Assembly (NCBI GenBank): GCA_016800925.1
Contig: JABCPU010000888.1
Coordinates: 1-22,553, forward strand
Length of the DNA stretch: 22,553 bases
Direction of reading: 5' to 3'
Source of the DNA: Suillus spraguei
Lineage: Eukaryota > Basidiomycota > Agaricomycetes > Boletales > Suillaceae
In this document: piece by piece, positions 1 to 9,378 of the stretch
Position numbering within the stretch: position 1 is the stretch's first letter
How the letters are laid out: every line of letters starts with the position of its first letter
Position numbers and translations under genes: made by a program
The notes under the pieces: generated by a model
What the model saw: the letters and a program-made list of their open reading frames with translations, nothing else
Told to the model about the DNA's origin: nothing
Databases searched by the model: none

Positions 1-10
1 GACTAGTCAA

Positions 11-1045
11 TGTTAGTGACCTAGCCAGCCACTAAGGAACTTGAGTGGTGTCTGCAACGGGTGCTCTATAAAGAGCAGCAGCCCGTGCGTATTGGTTGCC
101 TAGCGCAGAGTGCGCTAGTTGCGTTGGGTTGGAGGTAGGTGCGATGCGCTGTCTCACAACCATGTCTCAGTGACGGGTTCTATGATGACGAATAGACTTA
201 GAAGCGATGAGCTTCTAAGAAGTCGAAGTATAGACAATAAGCTTATTGAAGCTTATTGAAAGGAAGTTCAGGGTCAAAGATCAAGTAGATTCAAGTTAAA
301 GAAGTACAAAGGCTATCTGCGCGTTGTAAAGATACAATCTAGCCTGGGCTGTAGATGAACCACGGCCTAAACTAGTATGTGAGTCTTGCGCTCTGTCTAG
401 TCTGCTTCATGTTACAGTCGTACGTGCCCCTATTCATTTTCCTTTCTATTCTCATATATCACGTGATATGGAGCTTATTGCTCAGACACTTCCACTTCCA
501 TCAGACATCACATGACTGTATGATTCAACTAGTATGTTGTCGATACATCATATCATGTGATGTCATGACTTCCCATGACTCCATTCTCGGACTCAGCCGG
601 TTTAGCATACGCGTATGCTAAACACGTGCTTTCATCTCTTACTCATGCGTTTCAACACGCTTGTACAATACATGCCTTCCTCATTAGGATACACACTTAT
701 ATTCCCACAGTTACCTGGTCTGTGCGCACATATGTACCTATATAAGCACAGTGTACTTGTAGTAGATTCTTTACTTTAATCTTACTGGGTTTTACCTGGA
801 TTCCTCTTTGTTAAAGATCTCCAATCTTTAGTCGTCTTGAATTGTCTCTAAGTCTAAGCACTCCTTAGCCTTAGTCTCTATTCTCGTAGAACCTCTTAGA
901 CTTGTCTTTGAGGCTGAATCCTTGATAGTACTCGGAATGCGTTCCTTGTACTTTCACCTTGTCCTCTTCTGGACATTGTAGAACTTCCCAGCAGACCGTC
1001 TGTGTCTTTTCACTGTCACTGGTGACGCCACCCCAGTTCGTAACA
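11..1045 (+). mobile_element. LTR-like element (candidate LTR of a retrotransposon)
   Basis: The segment opens with TGTTAGTGACCTAGCCAG and can be closed at TAACA (1041-1045), giving TGTTA/TAACA inverted ends with TG...CA termini. Its first 320 bases are clearly homologous to the solo LTR at 19406-20381, including the shared stretch around AGTAGATTCAAGTTAAAGAA, but the two diverge after the CTATCTGCGC motif. A TATA-like CTATATAAGC lies at 738-747, as expected for an LTR promoter. No matching target duplication is visible (GTCAA before, CTTCA after), so this may be a 5' LTR of a decayed element or a recombined copy. The 3' boundary is inference. Confidence 0.55.
600..623. repeat. Perfect 24-bp palindrome inside the LTR-like element
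   Basis: The half-site GTTTAGCATACG is followed immediately by its exact reverse complement, with no spacer. It sits among several CATGTGATG/ATCACGTGAT-like dyads between about 460 and 570. It could be a binding site for a dimeric regulator of the element or a cruciform-prone site; function is unknown. Confidence 0.85.
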
Positions 1046-1183
1046 CTTCACTTGCAAAGCAAGGGCATTCGACCCTAAAGAGAATGCTAAGTTAATATAG
1101 TTCAATAATGCCCAACCTGTGGTGCAAGACTGCTGTCAGAGGTAGCAAGATGCAAGCAGTGACCTCCGCTCCGTGGGAAACTT

Positions 1184-1340
1184 GCAGTAAAGTAGCAGTA
1201 GAGCATGGGAAGATAGCGGTAAAGTAGCGGTAGTGTGAGCAGTAAAACTGCGGTAGTGCGTGCGGTAAAACTGCAGTAGTGCATGCGGTAAAACTGCGGT
1301 AAGGCGTGGGAAACTGGCAGTAAAACAAGCAGTGTGGCAT
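1184..1340. repeat. 23-bp minisatellite
   Basis: Four contiguous units of exactly 23 bp occupy 1216-1238, 1239-1261, 1262-1284 and 1285-1307, with consensus close to GCGGTAAAACTGCRGTAGTG plus a variable three-base end. One more unit lies at 1184-1206 and a degenerate one at 1317-1340, each separated from the core by a 9-base GGGAARNTR-like spacer. Degraded traces continue to about 1410. Several long minus-strand frames here are an artefact of this repeat. Confidence 0.85.
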
Positions 1341-1410
1341 AGCGATGAAGTGCAGGAATGCGTAGCGCAAGCGGTGAAGCGCGGGAAAGTGGTAAAGAGC
1401 GGTGGTGCAT

Positions 1411-2200
1411 GCAGCAATAAAACAATTCTTAAGAGACAGTGACTTCAGCGAAAGACTTTATTCCATTAGAGACAGTAGTGGTGACAATTCACAAGTACCA
1501 TGTGTACCATAGAGGGAAAAGTAAAAGTACCGGAATGTGCGAAGAGTCCTTTTTAACATGTACCATGAACAGCCAGAATACATAGCAAGAATGGTAGCAA
1601 GATAGAGATATTTAGCTAAGAGGCACGCAGCGAGCAAGCGGTGTCACGGAAGGTAAGGTAAGTCTTACCATAGCTTTAGTAACGGCGGAAACAAATATGC
1701 TATGCACCAATGGATCTTAGACAGAAATGGAATGGACAGGAGGACATCGGTAGTGGGATTTGGTAAGGGGCAAGGATCCACGGAGCAAAAACGGTACCAG
1801 CGAAGCAAAAAGGGGTAATGCTCGCTATAGGGGATTTCTCAGTAGCCGCTGTAGACAGTAACGAGACACTTGTGTAAAACGGCACTTTCATGGTCAGCGT
1901 GACTTTGTTCGCTACACCGCTAACAAATGCATAGTGCACACAAAAACTAGCTACTGTATTTATCCACCGATGATTTAAGGTTTAAGTCACTGTTTCAGCT
2001 CCTTCCAAGTCAAGCTCATTGCTAAATATTCTAACTAAATATTCCAACAACCTCCATCAATCCAGATATTATTCCCACTATTGACTCAGAAGGGTATCAA
2101 TGTAAGCAGTGAGCACGCTGGCTTACCCTATGTAAGTTTGTTTATGTAGTATCTGGGGAAATTTAGGTTTTCATCACCTTAGCCTTGTTCTAATACTAGC
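1411..2200. other. No clear gene; possible decayed retroelement DNA
   Basis: I see no intact gene. Around 1700-1960 one plus-strand reading (VRYTANKCIVHTK) faintly recalls the gag-pre-integrase region of Copia-type polyproteins, but it is short and broken. Calling this the interior of the element whose LTR lies upstream is a guess. Confidence 0.2.
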
Positions 2201-2660
2201 ACGCATTGTGTCTGAACAGGGGTGTGTTTGATGTCAGTGCGCCAATCAGGTGCCTGCTCTTCCCAGGCGCTCCAATATACAATCTACTGAGTTGCCTAAT
2301 GATAGTGGTCTAATTCCCTGGGTCTTCCAAGTCTGTACTGGCTAAAGCAATTCTAATTTTTCCACCCTTCCAATGTTGTCCTTCACAACTTCTAAAGATA
2401 ACGGTCTTTGTAGCCCCCATAGGGCACCACCATATATACTTCTCAAATGTTCCCAGCCAGTTGCTTCCAGCAGCTGCGGCTGTCCAATGGCCTGTGGACA
2501 AACTTGACTTGTTCCAGATCCATCAAACAACATGCACTGGCCTTTTCCTGTCAACAGAGCTCGAATGTGCACTCATTCCTGGTCCCCAATTATCATTGGC
2601 TCTATCACTAGCAGGCTTATCAGATATTCCCTCAGTGCATTTGGGAAGCCTTCCCTGAGT
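2201..2660. other. Unassigned intergenic sequence
   Basis: There are short open frames on both strands, but none has a recognisable domain, splice pattern or start context. I see no repeat structure either. It lies directly upstream of the D-lactate dehydrogenase fragments and could contain eroded parts of the same dead gene. Confidence 0.3.
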
Positions 2661-2667
2661 CTGACAT

Positions 2668-2741
2668 TCGAGGCTCTGGAGGAGACAGAACCAAAGTACG
2701 GCACTTTGAAGGACTTTGCACAGGCCATCAAAGAACTTTGA
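2668..2741 (+). pseudogene. D-lactate dehydrogenase N-terminal fragment (remnant)
   Basis: The reading LEETEPKYGTLKDFAQAIKEL resembles the start of the mature region of fungal mitochondrial D-lactate dehydrogenases (FAD-binding, VAO/PCMH family), where a YGT-x-x-DF-x-x-AI-x-EL pattern precedes the FAD domain. It ends at a TGA. The next recognisable piece of the same protein is about 900 bp downstream at 3645, so the gene is split by unrelated sequence. The match rests on recalled family pattern, so confidence is moderate. Confidence 0.5.
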
Positions 2742-2879
2742 TTTAGATGATATTATCTCAATGCATCCAGAGACCTTCGTATTGTTAAGACTGTACTCAA
2801 GGGTAGAGAGATCCGAAGGGCTTTTGGCCTCAGTTCGTACACTGTGCCCCTTTCTCGAGTAATGCCCTTTATTTCAGGG

Positions 2880-3540
2880 AGGAGTTATTCATCCGAAGAC
2901 CCAGAAGGGGTTGCGTGACGGATCCGGGTGTCCGAAGGTGTCGGATATAATATGTCCGAAGGTAATTCGGAACGTAAGGAGAGGACAGAGATTAAGGCTA
3001 GTTTCGGAACGAGTTCCTAACTAGAAACTAACGGAGATGGACTATCCGAAGATAGAGTCGGAGGTATGGACTATAGGAGTCAACCCTAAGTCTCGGAAGG
3101 TGACTTAAAGCGGAGAGTGGCTTAAGTCCGGAGGAGGCAGAATGAGTAGAATCTAAGATGATATTCGAACTAAGGTTCTACGGAGATCTACAAGTGGTTT
3201 ATATACAGTAAGTATCTAAGACGGATAATTAGCAAGTCCAGGACCGAGGGCTATGTATGAAGTGTAACGGAAGTCTATTAGTTATTGCACAGCGGATCAG
3301 TAAGCATGAATCGGAAATGAACACAGGAAACGGATCAGTAACACAGGACGGAAATATAAACAGCCGGAGTACCGGTAGTAGGAGAAATGACGAAAGGAGA
3401 TAGACGCAGATGTTCACCAGGGAGTTAAGGTGCGAGAAGTGAGTACATTCGGATGGGTGGTCCGGACAGGATCTGTGGACCGGACGGATATGGAAACGAT
3501 TGGATCTGGACGGATATGATCGGATCTGAGATTAGAAGTA
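2880..3540. repeat. CGGA/TCCGAAGG-rich tract interrupting the dead dehydrogenase gene
   Basis: This stretch repeats short words such as TCCGAAGG, TCGGA, CCGGA and ACGGAT far more often than its surroundings, without a fixed period. It contains no plausible gene. It separates two parts of a D-lactate dehydrogenase pseudogene, so it is probably an inserted element such as an LTR or a nonautonomous transposon. I could not fix its ends or a target duplication. Confidence 0.45.
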
Positions 3541-3644
3541 TGGTATATGACACGTATTCACAAATATCTGGAGAATGATTACCACCCTAGTGAGAGCTTC
3601 CTTTCAGTTGAGCTTCACATTCCCCCACTCGTTTAGTCTTACAG

Positions 3645-4015
3645 GTGCAGTGCATCTTGTCATTGTATATCCAAGGAATACAGAAGATGTAGTCAAAATT
3701 GTCAAGACTGCCATCAAGTACCGCATGCCCATCACCCCTTTCTCTGGTGGTACCTTTTGTGGTGCAAGTCTATTACTCTCCAAAGTTGTTCATGCTGACG
3801 ACAGTGACCCTCTAGAGTAGAGCCCTGTTGGGGGCATTTATGTTGATATGTCAGGCATGAATAAGATTATCGAAATTCATGGTAAGTATGTCATGCATTC
3901 TTCTTTGAATATTACTAAATTGGTTCATATTATTCCAAAATAGAGGCGGACTCTGACATTGTTTGTCAGCCTGGTATCGGATGGATGGAAGTTAATGAGA
4001 CTTTACAGAAAAGAG
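3645..4015 (+). pseudogene. D-lactate dehydrogenase (cytochrome) FAD-domain pseudogene
   Basis: Exon-like pieces read AVHLVIVYPRNTEDVVKIV, then RMPITPFSGGT, then GGIYVDMSGMNKIIEIH, then DIVCQPGIGWMEVNETLQKR. This is the order of the FAD-binding PCMH domain of mitochondrial D-lactate dehydrogenase, which oxidises D-lactate to pyruvate. Splice signals survive: acceptor TTACAG before 3645, a GTAAGT...TAG intron at 3882-3943 joining in phase, and a GTAAG donor after 4015. The gene is dead: the conserved region after SGGT is out of frame, an in-frame TAG lies at 3818-3820, and nothing homologous follows 4015, where the inverted-repeat arm begins shortly after. The retained introns show it is not a retrocopy. 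Confidence 0.75.
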
Positions 4016-4416
4016 GTAAGACTGCAATACATTTACATTTTTCATTGTGTTACTCACGTCCTTGGAAGGCATACCATTACTTTTTCCCATACGTTCGGAC
4101 ATCGGCGCTGTATCATTACCTGTCATTTTTATATGGTGGTTACGGTTCGATTTAATTTGCCGCGAAGTATTTTGAAGTCCGATCAATATTTGTGTCACAG
4201 GAGGTCACAAGTGCGGTTACTTACTGCCTATCAGTAGTGGCGATGGTCGCGCCAATCTCCGACTCGGCTTCAAAGGTCCATGCATTAGACATAAGAGACG
4301 GGTCACACGGCATACAATTTCGCTGTCAGTTCAGTCACGTTGGCAAAGGGAAGCAGCGTGAGCACGTTATTAACTAATACACTTGTCCCTAGATGTTTAA
4401 TGGTGTGTTCCAATAG

Positions 4417-4507
4417 AAAAACCTCGGCGTCGACAGGTTTCAACCCCGCACAGTCCAAGAGAAACAGATTTTGATTCTGTTGCGGCAACCACTTGGCTAA
4501 GACCAGT
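4417..4507 (-). other. tRNA-like module L2 (tRNA-Leu(CAA)-like, with T-run)
   Basis: On the minus strand a box A match TAGCCAAGTGG (4489-4499) is followed by an anticodon-type arm with stem ACAGA/TCTGT and loop ATCAAAA (CAA at the anticodon position after U33). A variable stretch and a box B-like GGGTTGAAACC (4436-4446) follow, then a T5 run (4417-4421), the usual RNA polymerase III stop. The D arm lacks its closing strand and the acceptor stem is poor, so this is a tRNA-derived, SINE-like unit rather than a working tRNA gene. Confidence 0.55.
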
Positions 4508-4564
4508 TACGATGAACTTCTAAAGAAGCCATCCATGAATGAATGCCAAAGTGTCTTCCGGTAG

Positions 4565-4650
4565 AAAAAACTGTAGTTCAGCAGGTTTCGAACCTGCGTA
4601 GTCCAGGAGAAACAGATTTGGATTCTGTCGCGGTAACTACACTGGCCAGG
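4565..4650 (-). other. tRNA-like module L1 (anticodon-loop CCA, perfect T arm)
   Basis: On the minus strand the unit has an ACAGA/TCTGT stem around loop ATCCAAA (4612-4628) and a perfect 5-bp T arm GCAGG-TTCGAAA-CCTGC (4581-4597), which contains a good box B. It ends in a T6 run (4565-4570). Box A is weak (TGGCCAGTGTAG) and the D arm is missing. It lies 143 bp from module L2 with a conserved tail (TTGGCATTCATTCATGGATG) between them. It corresponds to module R1 in the right arm. Confidence 0.55.
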
Positions 4651-4705
4651 CTGAAGTCTTCAACTTTTGCACTCGACGACTCACAAGACTTCCAAAGTTG
4701 AAAAC

Positions 4706-5380
4706 TTATGGTGCCCCTAATTGACACGGCCCGAAAAAGATGACATGGGCAATAAAGTTCGAGTCCGAACGTCTACGAGACAATAAAATTGCCCCGACAA
4801 GGGACGAAGACTGAGATAATTCTAACTCACCATCATTAGCAGCAGGTTCAATATTATTGACATTACCACTAAGTATATACGGGAGTCTCATCTTCCCACA
4901 AAACGGTGGCCACGCAGCAATCCAGTTCATCCCAAACATAACATAGAGACCAGACGCGACCTCGATCTCGACGTCGGTAGTGAGAGTACGGCAATTAGTC
5001 ACTGAGGCCATGGGGACTTCAGCGAAACGCAAACTTGGGCCCAAATGACCGAGCGAACGAGCACTCAAAGAAGACGAGAGAGGAATACGATTCAAGGTCA
5101 ACAGTGGTAAAACACGATATAACTCACTCCCTTATGTTAGCGGGAATAAATCTACATAACACATTAGAATGGTCGCACAGGGTGTTCGAAGGCTGATGGA
5201 AACACTTACCTTACTAGGAAGTTTCGAGAAGTGGAAGCCTTGGAAGTAGAGCACAGCGGTCTGGCTTTCCACAGAGCTTCGTACGTATTTCTGCTCGAAA
5301 CGGGGGCAATAAGGGTCAGGACAGATGCGGACAGAGTTTGCAAGCTGTCGTGATAATATTGATCGTCGTAATGAAACCAT
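4706..5380 (-). pseudogene. Duplicated non-functional coding-like sequence
   Basis: This stretch is repeated in opposite orientation at about 17553-18361. Readings such as YVMFGMNWIAAWPPFC and SSLVGAILLSRRRSDSNF are shared by both arms, but frames differ between the arms through indels, which argues against selection on a protein. I do not recognise the family. It lies downstream of the FAD-monooxygenase remnant in the same orientation and could be the eroded rest of that gene or a neighbour. Confidence 0.4.
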
Positions 5381-5489
5381 ACAGGATTTACATGCTATCT
5401 CAAAGCCATGTGGGATGGAGCAGAAGGAGAAAAGACAGTGAGAATATAACCTTGATTCGAAGTGCGCACGCGCGAATGGGAGGACATTG

Positions 5490-5889
5490 TCATCAATGAA
5501 TGTATATGTGCTGCATCGCCAACCAGAAAAAATAACAGCTACGAGATGCGTGAACGTGTGGTCGGCGATGGCGGAATGGGTTCTGAAAGGTGTTGACCAG
5601 ACCCAATTGAGCGGGTGCCATCTGCGTCGACAATATATCTAGCTCTGATGACTTGACCATCCTCAAAGGATACGTTGGTGATGCGAGAGTTCTTCTCATT
5701 CTGTTTTATTCCTACTACCCTGTGTGGACGCCGCACTCGAACACCAAGGATCTGTAACTTCTCCATCGCATTTCGAAGGATGTAGAGTGCGCAAGGGCGA
5801 GCGGAATGTTTCTTTAGAGAGTCCAATCTTGCCTCGAAGATCTGCGATTTATCGGATGTGATTCTGATGCTCTTCCCCCTGATGGCCAA
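5490..5889 (-). pseudogene. FAD-dependent monooxygenase pseudogene (left copy)
   Basis: The reading contains RRPHRVVGIKQNEKNSRITN, then EDGQVIRARYIVDADGTRSI, the DG motif of class A flavoprotein monooxygenases (usual form GADGARS). After an in-frame TAG (5539-5541) the same frame gives FLVGDAAHIHS (about 5499-5531), the GD motif that binds the FAD ribityl chain. The spacing between the motifs is far shorter than in intact enzymes and no N-terminal GxGxxG dinucleotide fold is readable. Such enzymes hydroxylate aromatic or secondary-metabolite substrates with NAD(P)H. The same TAG occurs in the right-arm copy, so the gene was already dead when the arm was duplicated. Confidence 0.65.
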
Positions 5890-6563
5890 GACAGAAAGCC
5901 ATCTGTTGGTTTCGCGCGATGAAGCAGAGTGAAGCTGCTAACGCCTGATGACCACATACCATTAGTAACGCGTCCGACGGACTCCGACCTCAGGATACTG
6001 CAGATGATCCTTTGTTAGAACAGGCGCGGAAGAAATTGTAGTATCTACGAAGATTGGAAAACAAACCATGTAATAAATATCGAATTCACGTACATTCAGG
6101 CTAGATAGACTGGTCGATGCGTCTGCTAAAAATTATACCAACTGTCAATAGTAGGAATGCGCGCAGGACCAGATGTCAACTCGGGTGACCTCATTATGAT
6201 TTGAAATAAAACGCAACGCAGCACAATGCAGCCATGCATGAAAGACGATAGCACGGAGGAATCTCGACTCATTATTAACATGAATAAAAGTATCCAGACA
6301 GGATAGATAAGAAATCAAAATATCAATGATTTTTATGTAATACCTATTGCTTATCATCTCCTTACTCACGTTACCCGAGGGTCTCTACCTCGGATGCAGG
6401 AACTCGTATTTTTAAGAACAATGCCTTCGCCCTCCCACATTTGTTGTGCATCTTACATTGACATAGTACGTGCAACTTCAGAGCAGAAAAATCCAAGTTT
6501 GTCTCACTATCGATGTAGACAGGGGTAATGACTTGGTATGTATAAGATAACCATAGTACCTGC

Positions 6564-7723
6564 TTACAGTGCACTGGCACCTGCACATTCATCGTCAGTA
6601 AATGCGTGGTATTGGGGACGAAATTCAGCGTACCGGTAATAATGTCGACCAACTCGTTGGTAATGGCGGCTTGACGACCACGGTTATATTGCATCGTCAG
6701 TCGGTCAATCATGTCTTTTGCATTCTTTGACGCATTGTCCATGGCATTGCGACTGTACCCAAAAAATGTTGAGTGATAGGATGTAAAAAATTTCCTGATG
6801 AACGTACCGGGCACTCTGCTCGCATGCGTGAGCCTCGACAAGAGCAGCATAGATGGCGTTTGCAAGCGAGAACTCAGCAAGGTCCTTGGTAACGTCATCC
6901 TCCATTTCGTATGCCCGGAATCCAGCTAGAAGTGCATGAGTCGCAAAACCAAGACTTCACTACATGCTACCGTACCAGACTCCTTCAGTGCATTCTCGCC
7001 CGCAACTTCAATGACATCAGGCTCGTAGGATACAGCAGAAACAAATTTGTTGTAGACGATAGAAATGCCGTCGTACTTGACGTTGCTCTTCACAATCAAG
7101 TCTGCAACGCCAGCAGCATCAGCAAAGTTAGGGATGTCCCGACCAATTTGGTTGAAGGACATGGCCAAATTCTTGCTAAGTACACGCGACAGTTGCATTT
7201 TGGACTTGTCACCGATGACCATGATGGGAGAGTCGGCGTCGACGGGCTTCTCAGTGTCAGCTATGGCACGACGGGTGGCCTTGGACACGGAAGAATGGAT
7301 ACCACCACAAAGACCCTTGTCGGAGGAGACAACAATGAAAAGCTTGCGCTTTGCAGGAGTTTCTGAAGGGGTATGCTGGTATATCTCTGGGCTATTTTGA
7401 GAATATGGAGGCAGATATACGGTCTACGGGACACACCGGAGTTAGCAAGACCATACTGCTTGCCGCTCTGCATGGCACGCTGCGCCTTTGCGAGCTTTGT
7501 GGAAGCAATCATCTTCATGGACTGTACATCACAATAAGTATGCGACCAGAAATAATACGAAAACAAGACGTCGGAGCACCTTGGTAATTTTCTCGATATT
7601 CTTGACCGACTTCAACCGTAGCTCGATTTCACGCAACGTAGCCATGTTGCGGGCATTTTTGGGAGCAGCTCCCAACGGGGAGGGCTGGGTCGCGATACGG
7701 GCAAGTGAGCGCCTTGCTAACAT
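6564..7723 (-). CDS. ATP3: Mitochondrial F1-ATPase gamma subunit
   Basis: This is the central rotor shaft of mitochondrial F1Fo ATP synthase, transmitting proton-driven rotation to the catalytic alpha-beta hexamer in the matrix. Six coding exons splice cleanly: 7580-7723, 7437-7521, 6976-7362, 6808-6925, 6634-6752 and 6564-6580 (870 nt, 289 aa), with introns of 50-74 bp. The N-terminus [18 protein letters not shown] is a basic, acid-free mitochondrial presequence. Family signatures follow: [20 protein letters not shown] continuing [28 protein letters not shown], and the C-terminal [18 protein letters not shown] and [15 protein letters not shown]. Length fits fungal homologues. The last exon codes only five residues plus stop. 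It is divergent from SUI3 with 186 bp between start codons, implying a shared promoter region. No defects are seen. Confidence 0.96.
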
Positions 7724-7909
7724 TGAAAAGTGGTTGCACGGTGCGCGACCGAATTCCGAGCAAACATACACTTCACCGACTTTCGGCGAGATCCGATCTG
7801 AGCACGAATTCGTGTTGCCGGATCTCGGCATCGATGGAGTCATATCTAGCAATATCTTCTTGTTCGACGTACTAATCAGTGAGCGAGCCCATCTTACGCG
7901 TGGTCTACC
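7724..7909. promoter_or_regulatory. Bidirectional ATP3/SUI3 promoter region with dyads
   Basis: Only 186 bp separate the divergent start codons. The interval contains a perfect 12-bp palindrome CACGAATTCGTG (7803-7814), itself bracketed by a 9-bp inverted pair CGAGATCCG (7787-7795) and CGGATCTCG (7819-7827). No TATA box is evident. The dyads could be regulatory sites for one or both genes; no factor is assigned. Confidence 0.6.
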
Positions 7910-9158
7910 ATGGCAGCAGAACAGCCACTGTTCGATCCTTCGCTCAAGAAACGCAAGAAGAAAGCTGTAGCTTTCACTGAGGACCCGTTAGGTCCTGAAG
8001 CAGATCCTACGGCACCTGCACCAACCACTATCGAGAACACAACTACCAACGGAGATGTCGTCGATCTCGGCCCTACTACTGCCCATGAGCAGATGAAGCA
8101 AAGTCTCAATGGGGCACCAGATAGTGTTGATGCTGCTGATGAAGTAAAGGAAGATGACGATTTCAAGGCCATGTTTCCAGATGGTCTCAAGAAGAAAAAG
8201 AAGAAAAAGGACATCCCTATGGACCTCGTGAGTATATCATGTTAAGCCCATGTTTTACGATTTTATATGCGTACGTTATCAGGGCGAAGATGGCCCAGGA
8301 GCATCGACTGCAGCTGCTGCGCCCGCCGCTACGGAGGATCTCGACTTCTCCGACATTAAGAAGAAAAAGAAGTCAACAAAGAAAAAGGCGATGGAGGATT
8401 TTGAGAAGGAGCTTAATGAGGCAAAGGCAAAAGATGAAGCTGAGGAGGCTGAAGCCGACGATGGAGAGCATCTTAATGAACTAGATGAAGCAGATCTTGG
8501 GGACGATCCGTTTGCACGCAATGAAGCACCCGCAGGCATCGACTCTGGCACAGAACCATGGCTTGGGAGCGACCGAGATTATACTTACCCAGAGGCATGT
8601 GCATTTGCAGTGATACCTTTTCTTGACCTATATTAACCGATATTATCAGCTTCTAACACGATTTTATGCCTCCCTTCATGCTGCAAATCCATCACTACTC
8701 ACTTCCACTGGTAAACGATACACGATCGCACCTCCACAAATTCTCCGCGAAGGTGTCCGCAAATCGATATTTGCAAATGTTGCAGATATTTGCAAGAGGA
8801 TGCACAGACAGCCTGAGCATGTCATTTCATTCCTCTTCGCTGAAATGGGTACCACTGGTTCAGTGGACGGTTCAGGGCGTTTGGTCATCAAAGGTCGTTT
8901 CCAACCTAAACAAGTCGAGAATGTTTTACGTCGTTACATCGGTGAGTTTAAGCACACACACTTTTCATGCTTAGCGCTAATATTGTCGAAGTCGAGTATG
9001 TGACATGCAAAACCTGTAAATCACCTGACACGCTCCTCACAAAGGAGAACCGCATTTTCTTCATGTCCTGCGAGTCTTGCGGCTCACGTCGGTCCGTCAA
9101 CGCGATTAAGAGTGGTTTCCAGGCCCAGGTTGGCAGGAGAAAGGCAACTGCGCAATGA
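7910..9158 (+). CDS. SUI3: Translation initiation factor eIF2 subunit beta
   Basis: eIF2 beta belongs to the eIF2-GTP-Met-tRNAi ternary complex in the cytosol and contacts eIF5 and eIF2B. Four exons are 7910-8227, 8283-8594, 8650-8941 and 8992-9158 (1089 nt, 362 aa). The start sits in a good context (ACCATGG). The N-terminal half has the expected lysine blocks ([27 protein letters not shown]) that bind eIF5/eIF2B. The C-terminal half carries the conserved core ([54 protein letters not shown]) and a C2-C2 zinc finger CKTC...CESC. Intron 2 has donor GAG|GCATGT and acceptor TATCAG, a GC-AG intron needed to join DYTYPE to LLTRFY in frame. Its end faces the end of CAC2, 220 bp away. Confidence 0.96.
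8595..8649 (+). other. GC-AG intron of SUI3
   Basis: The reading frame before (DYTYPE) and after (LLTRFY) joins without gap or shift only if the intron starts with GC at 8595 and ends with AG at 8649. The nearest GT donor, four bases downstream, breaks the frame, and no other AG acceptor rescues it. The length of 55 bp matches the other introns in the window. Confidence 0.8.
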
Positions 9159-9378
9159 GCTGTTGTTTTATTATCATCAAGTTGTTTGTTACGTTCATCA
9201 TCATCACGCACATCGAACCCTCAATACATAGTCTGATTGTAGAAGCATGAGGTGAATACTCAAAAAGCCCAAATGGGGAGAACATGGTGAACAAGAAAGA
9301 CAAGAAATCACTAAAAAATCATAATGTATCATAGACTCGTCACAATGTAAGGCAATATCGAGGGACGCAACCCATCCT

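Larger units (their letters stand above)
4130..6305. repeat. Left arm of large inverted duplication
   Basis: Reading this arm in reverse complement reproduces the order and sequence of the right arm: the strip around GAGTCGAGATTCCTCCGTGC at the inner end, the FAD-monooxygenase remnant, the GTGTCAATTAGG/GTTTTCAACTT junction, tRNA-like modules, then GGGACAAGTGTATT and TGACCTCCTGTGACAC. Divergence is by substitutions and small indels. The arm is compact: it has uninterrupted sequence at the two sites where the right arm carries a solo LTR and a hAT element. Arm ends are estimated by eye to within tens of bases. Confidence 0.85.

Noticed and set aside
1092..1425. Three overlapping minus-strand open frames of about 100 codons
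   Set aside because: They are created by the 23-bp minisatellite, which stays open in several frames.
4565..4650. Functional tRNA gene
   Set aside because: A perfect T arm and an anticodon-type arm are present, but the D arm is missing and the acceptor stem does not pair over seven bases. Sister units carry further decay.
6145..6369. Small protein gene with an inverted twin at 16621-16809
   Set aside because: The shared reading SNHN-x-VTRVDIWSCAHSY is explained by the inverted duplication of DNA. Starts and N-termini differ and no gene features are present.
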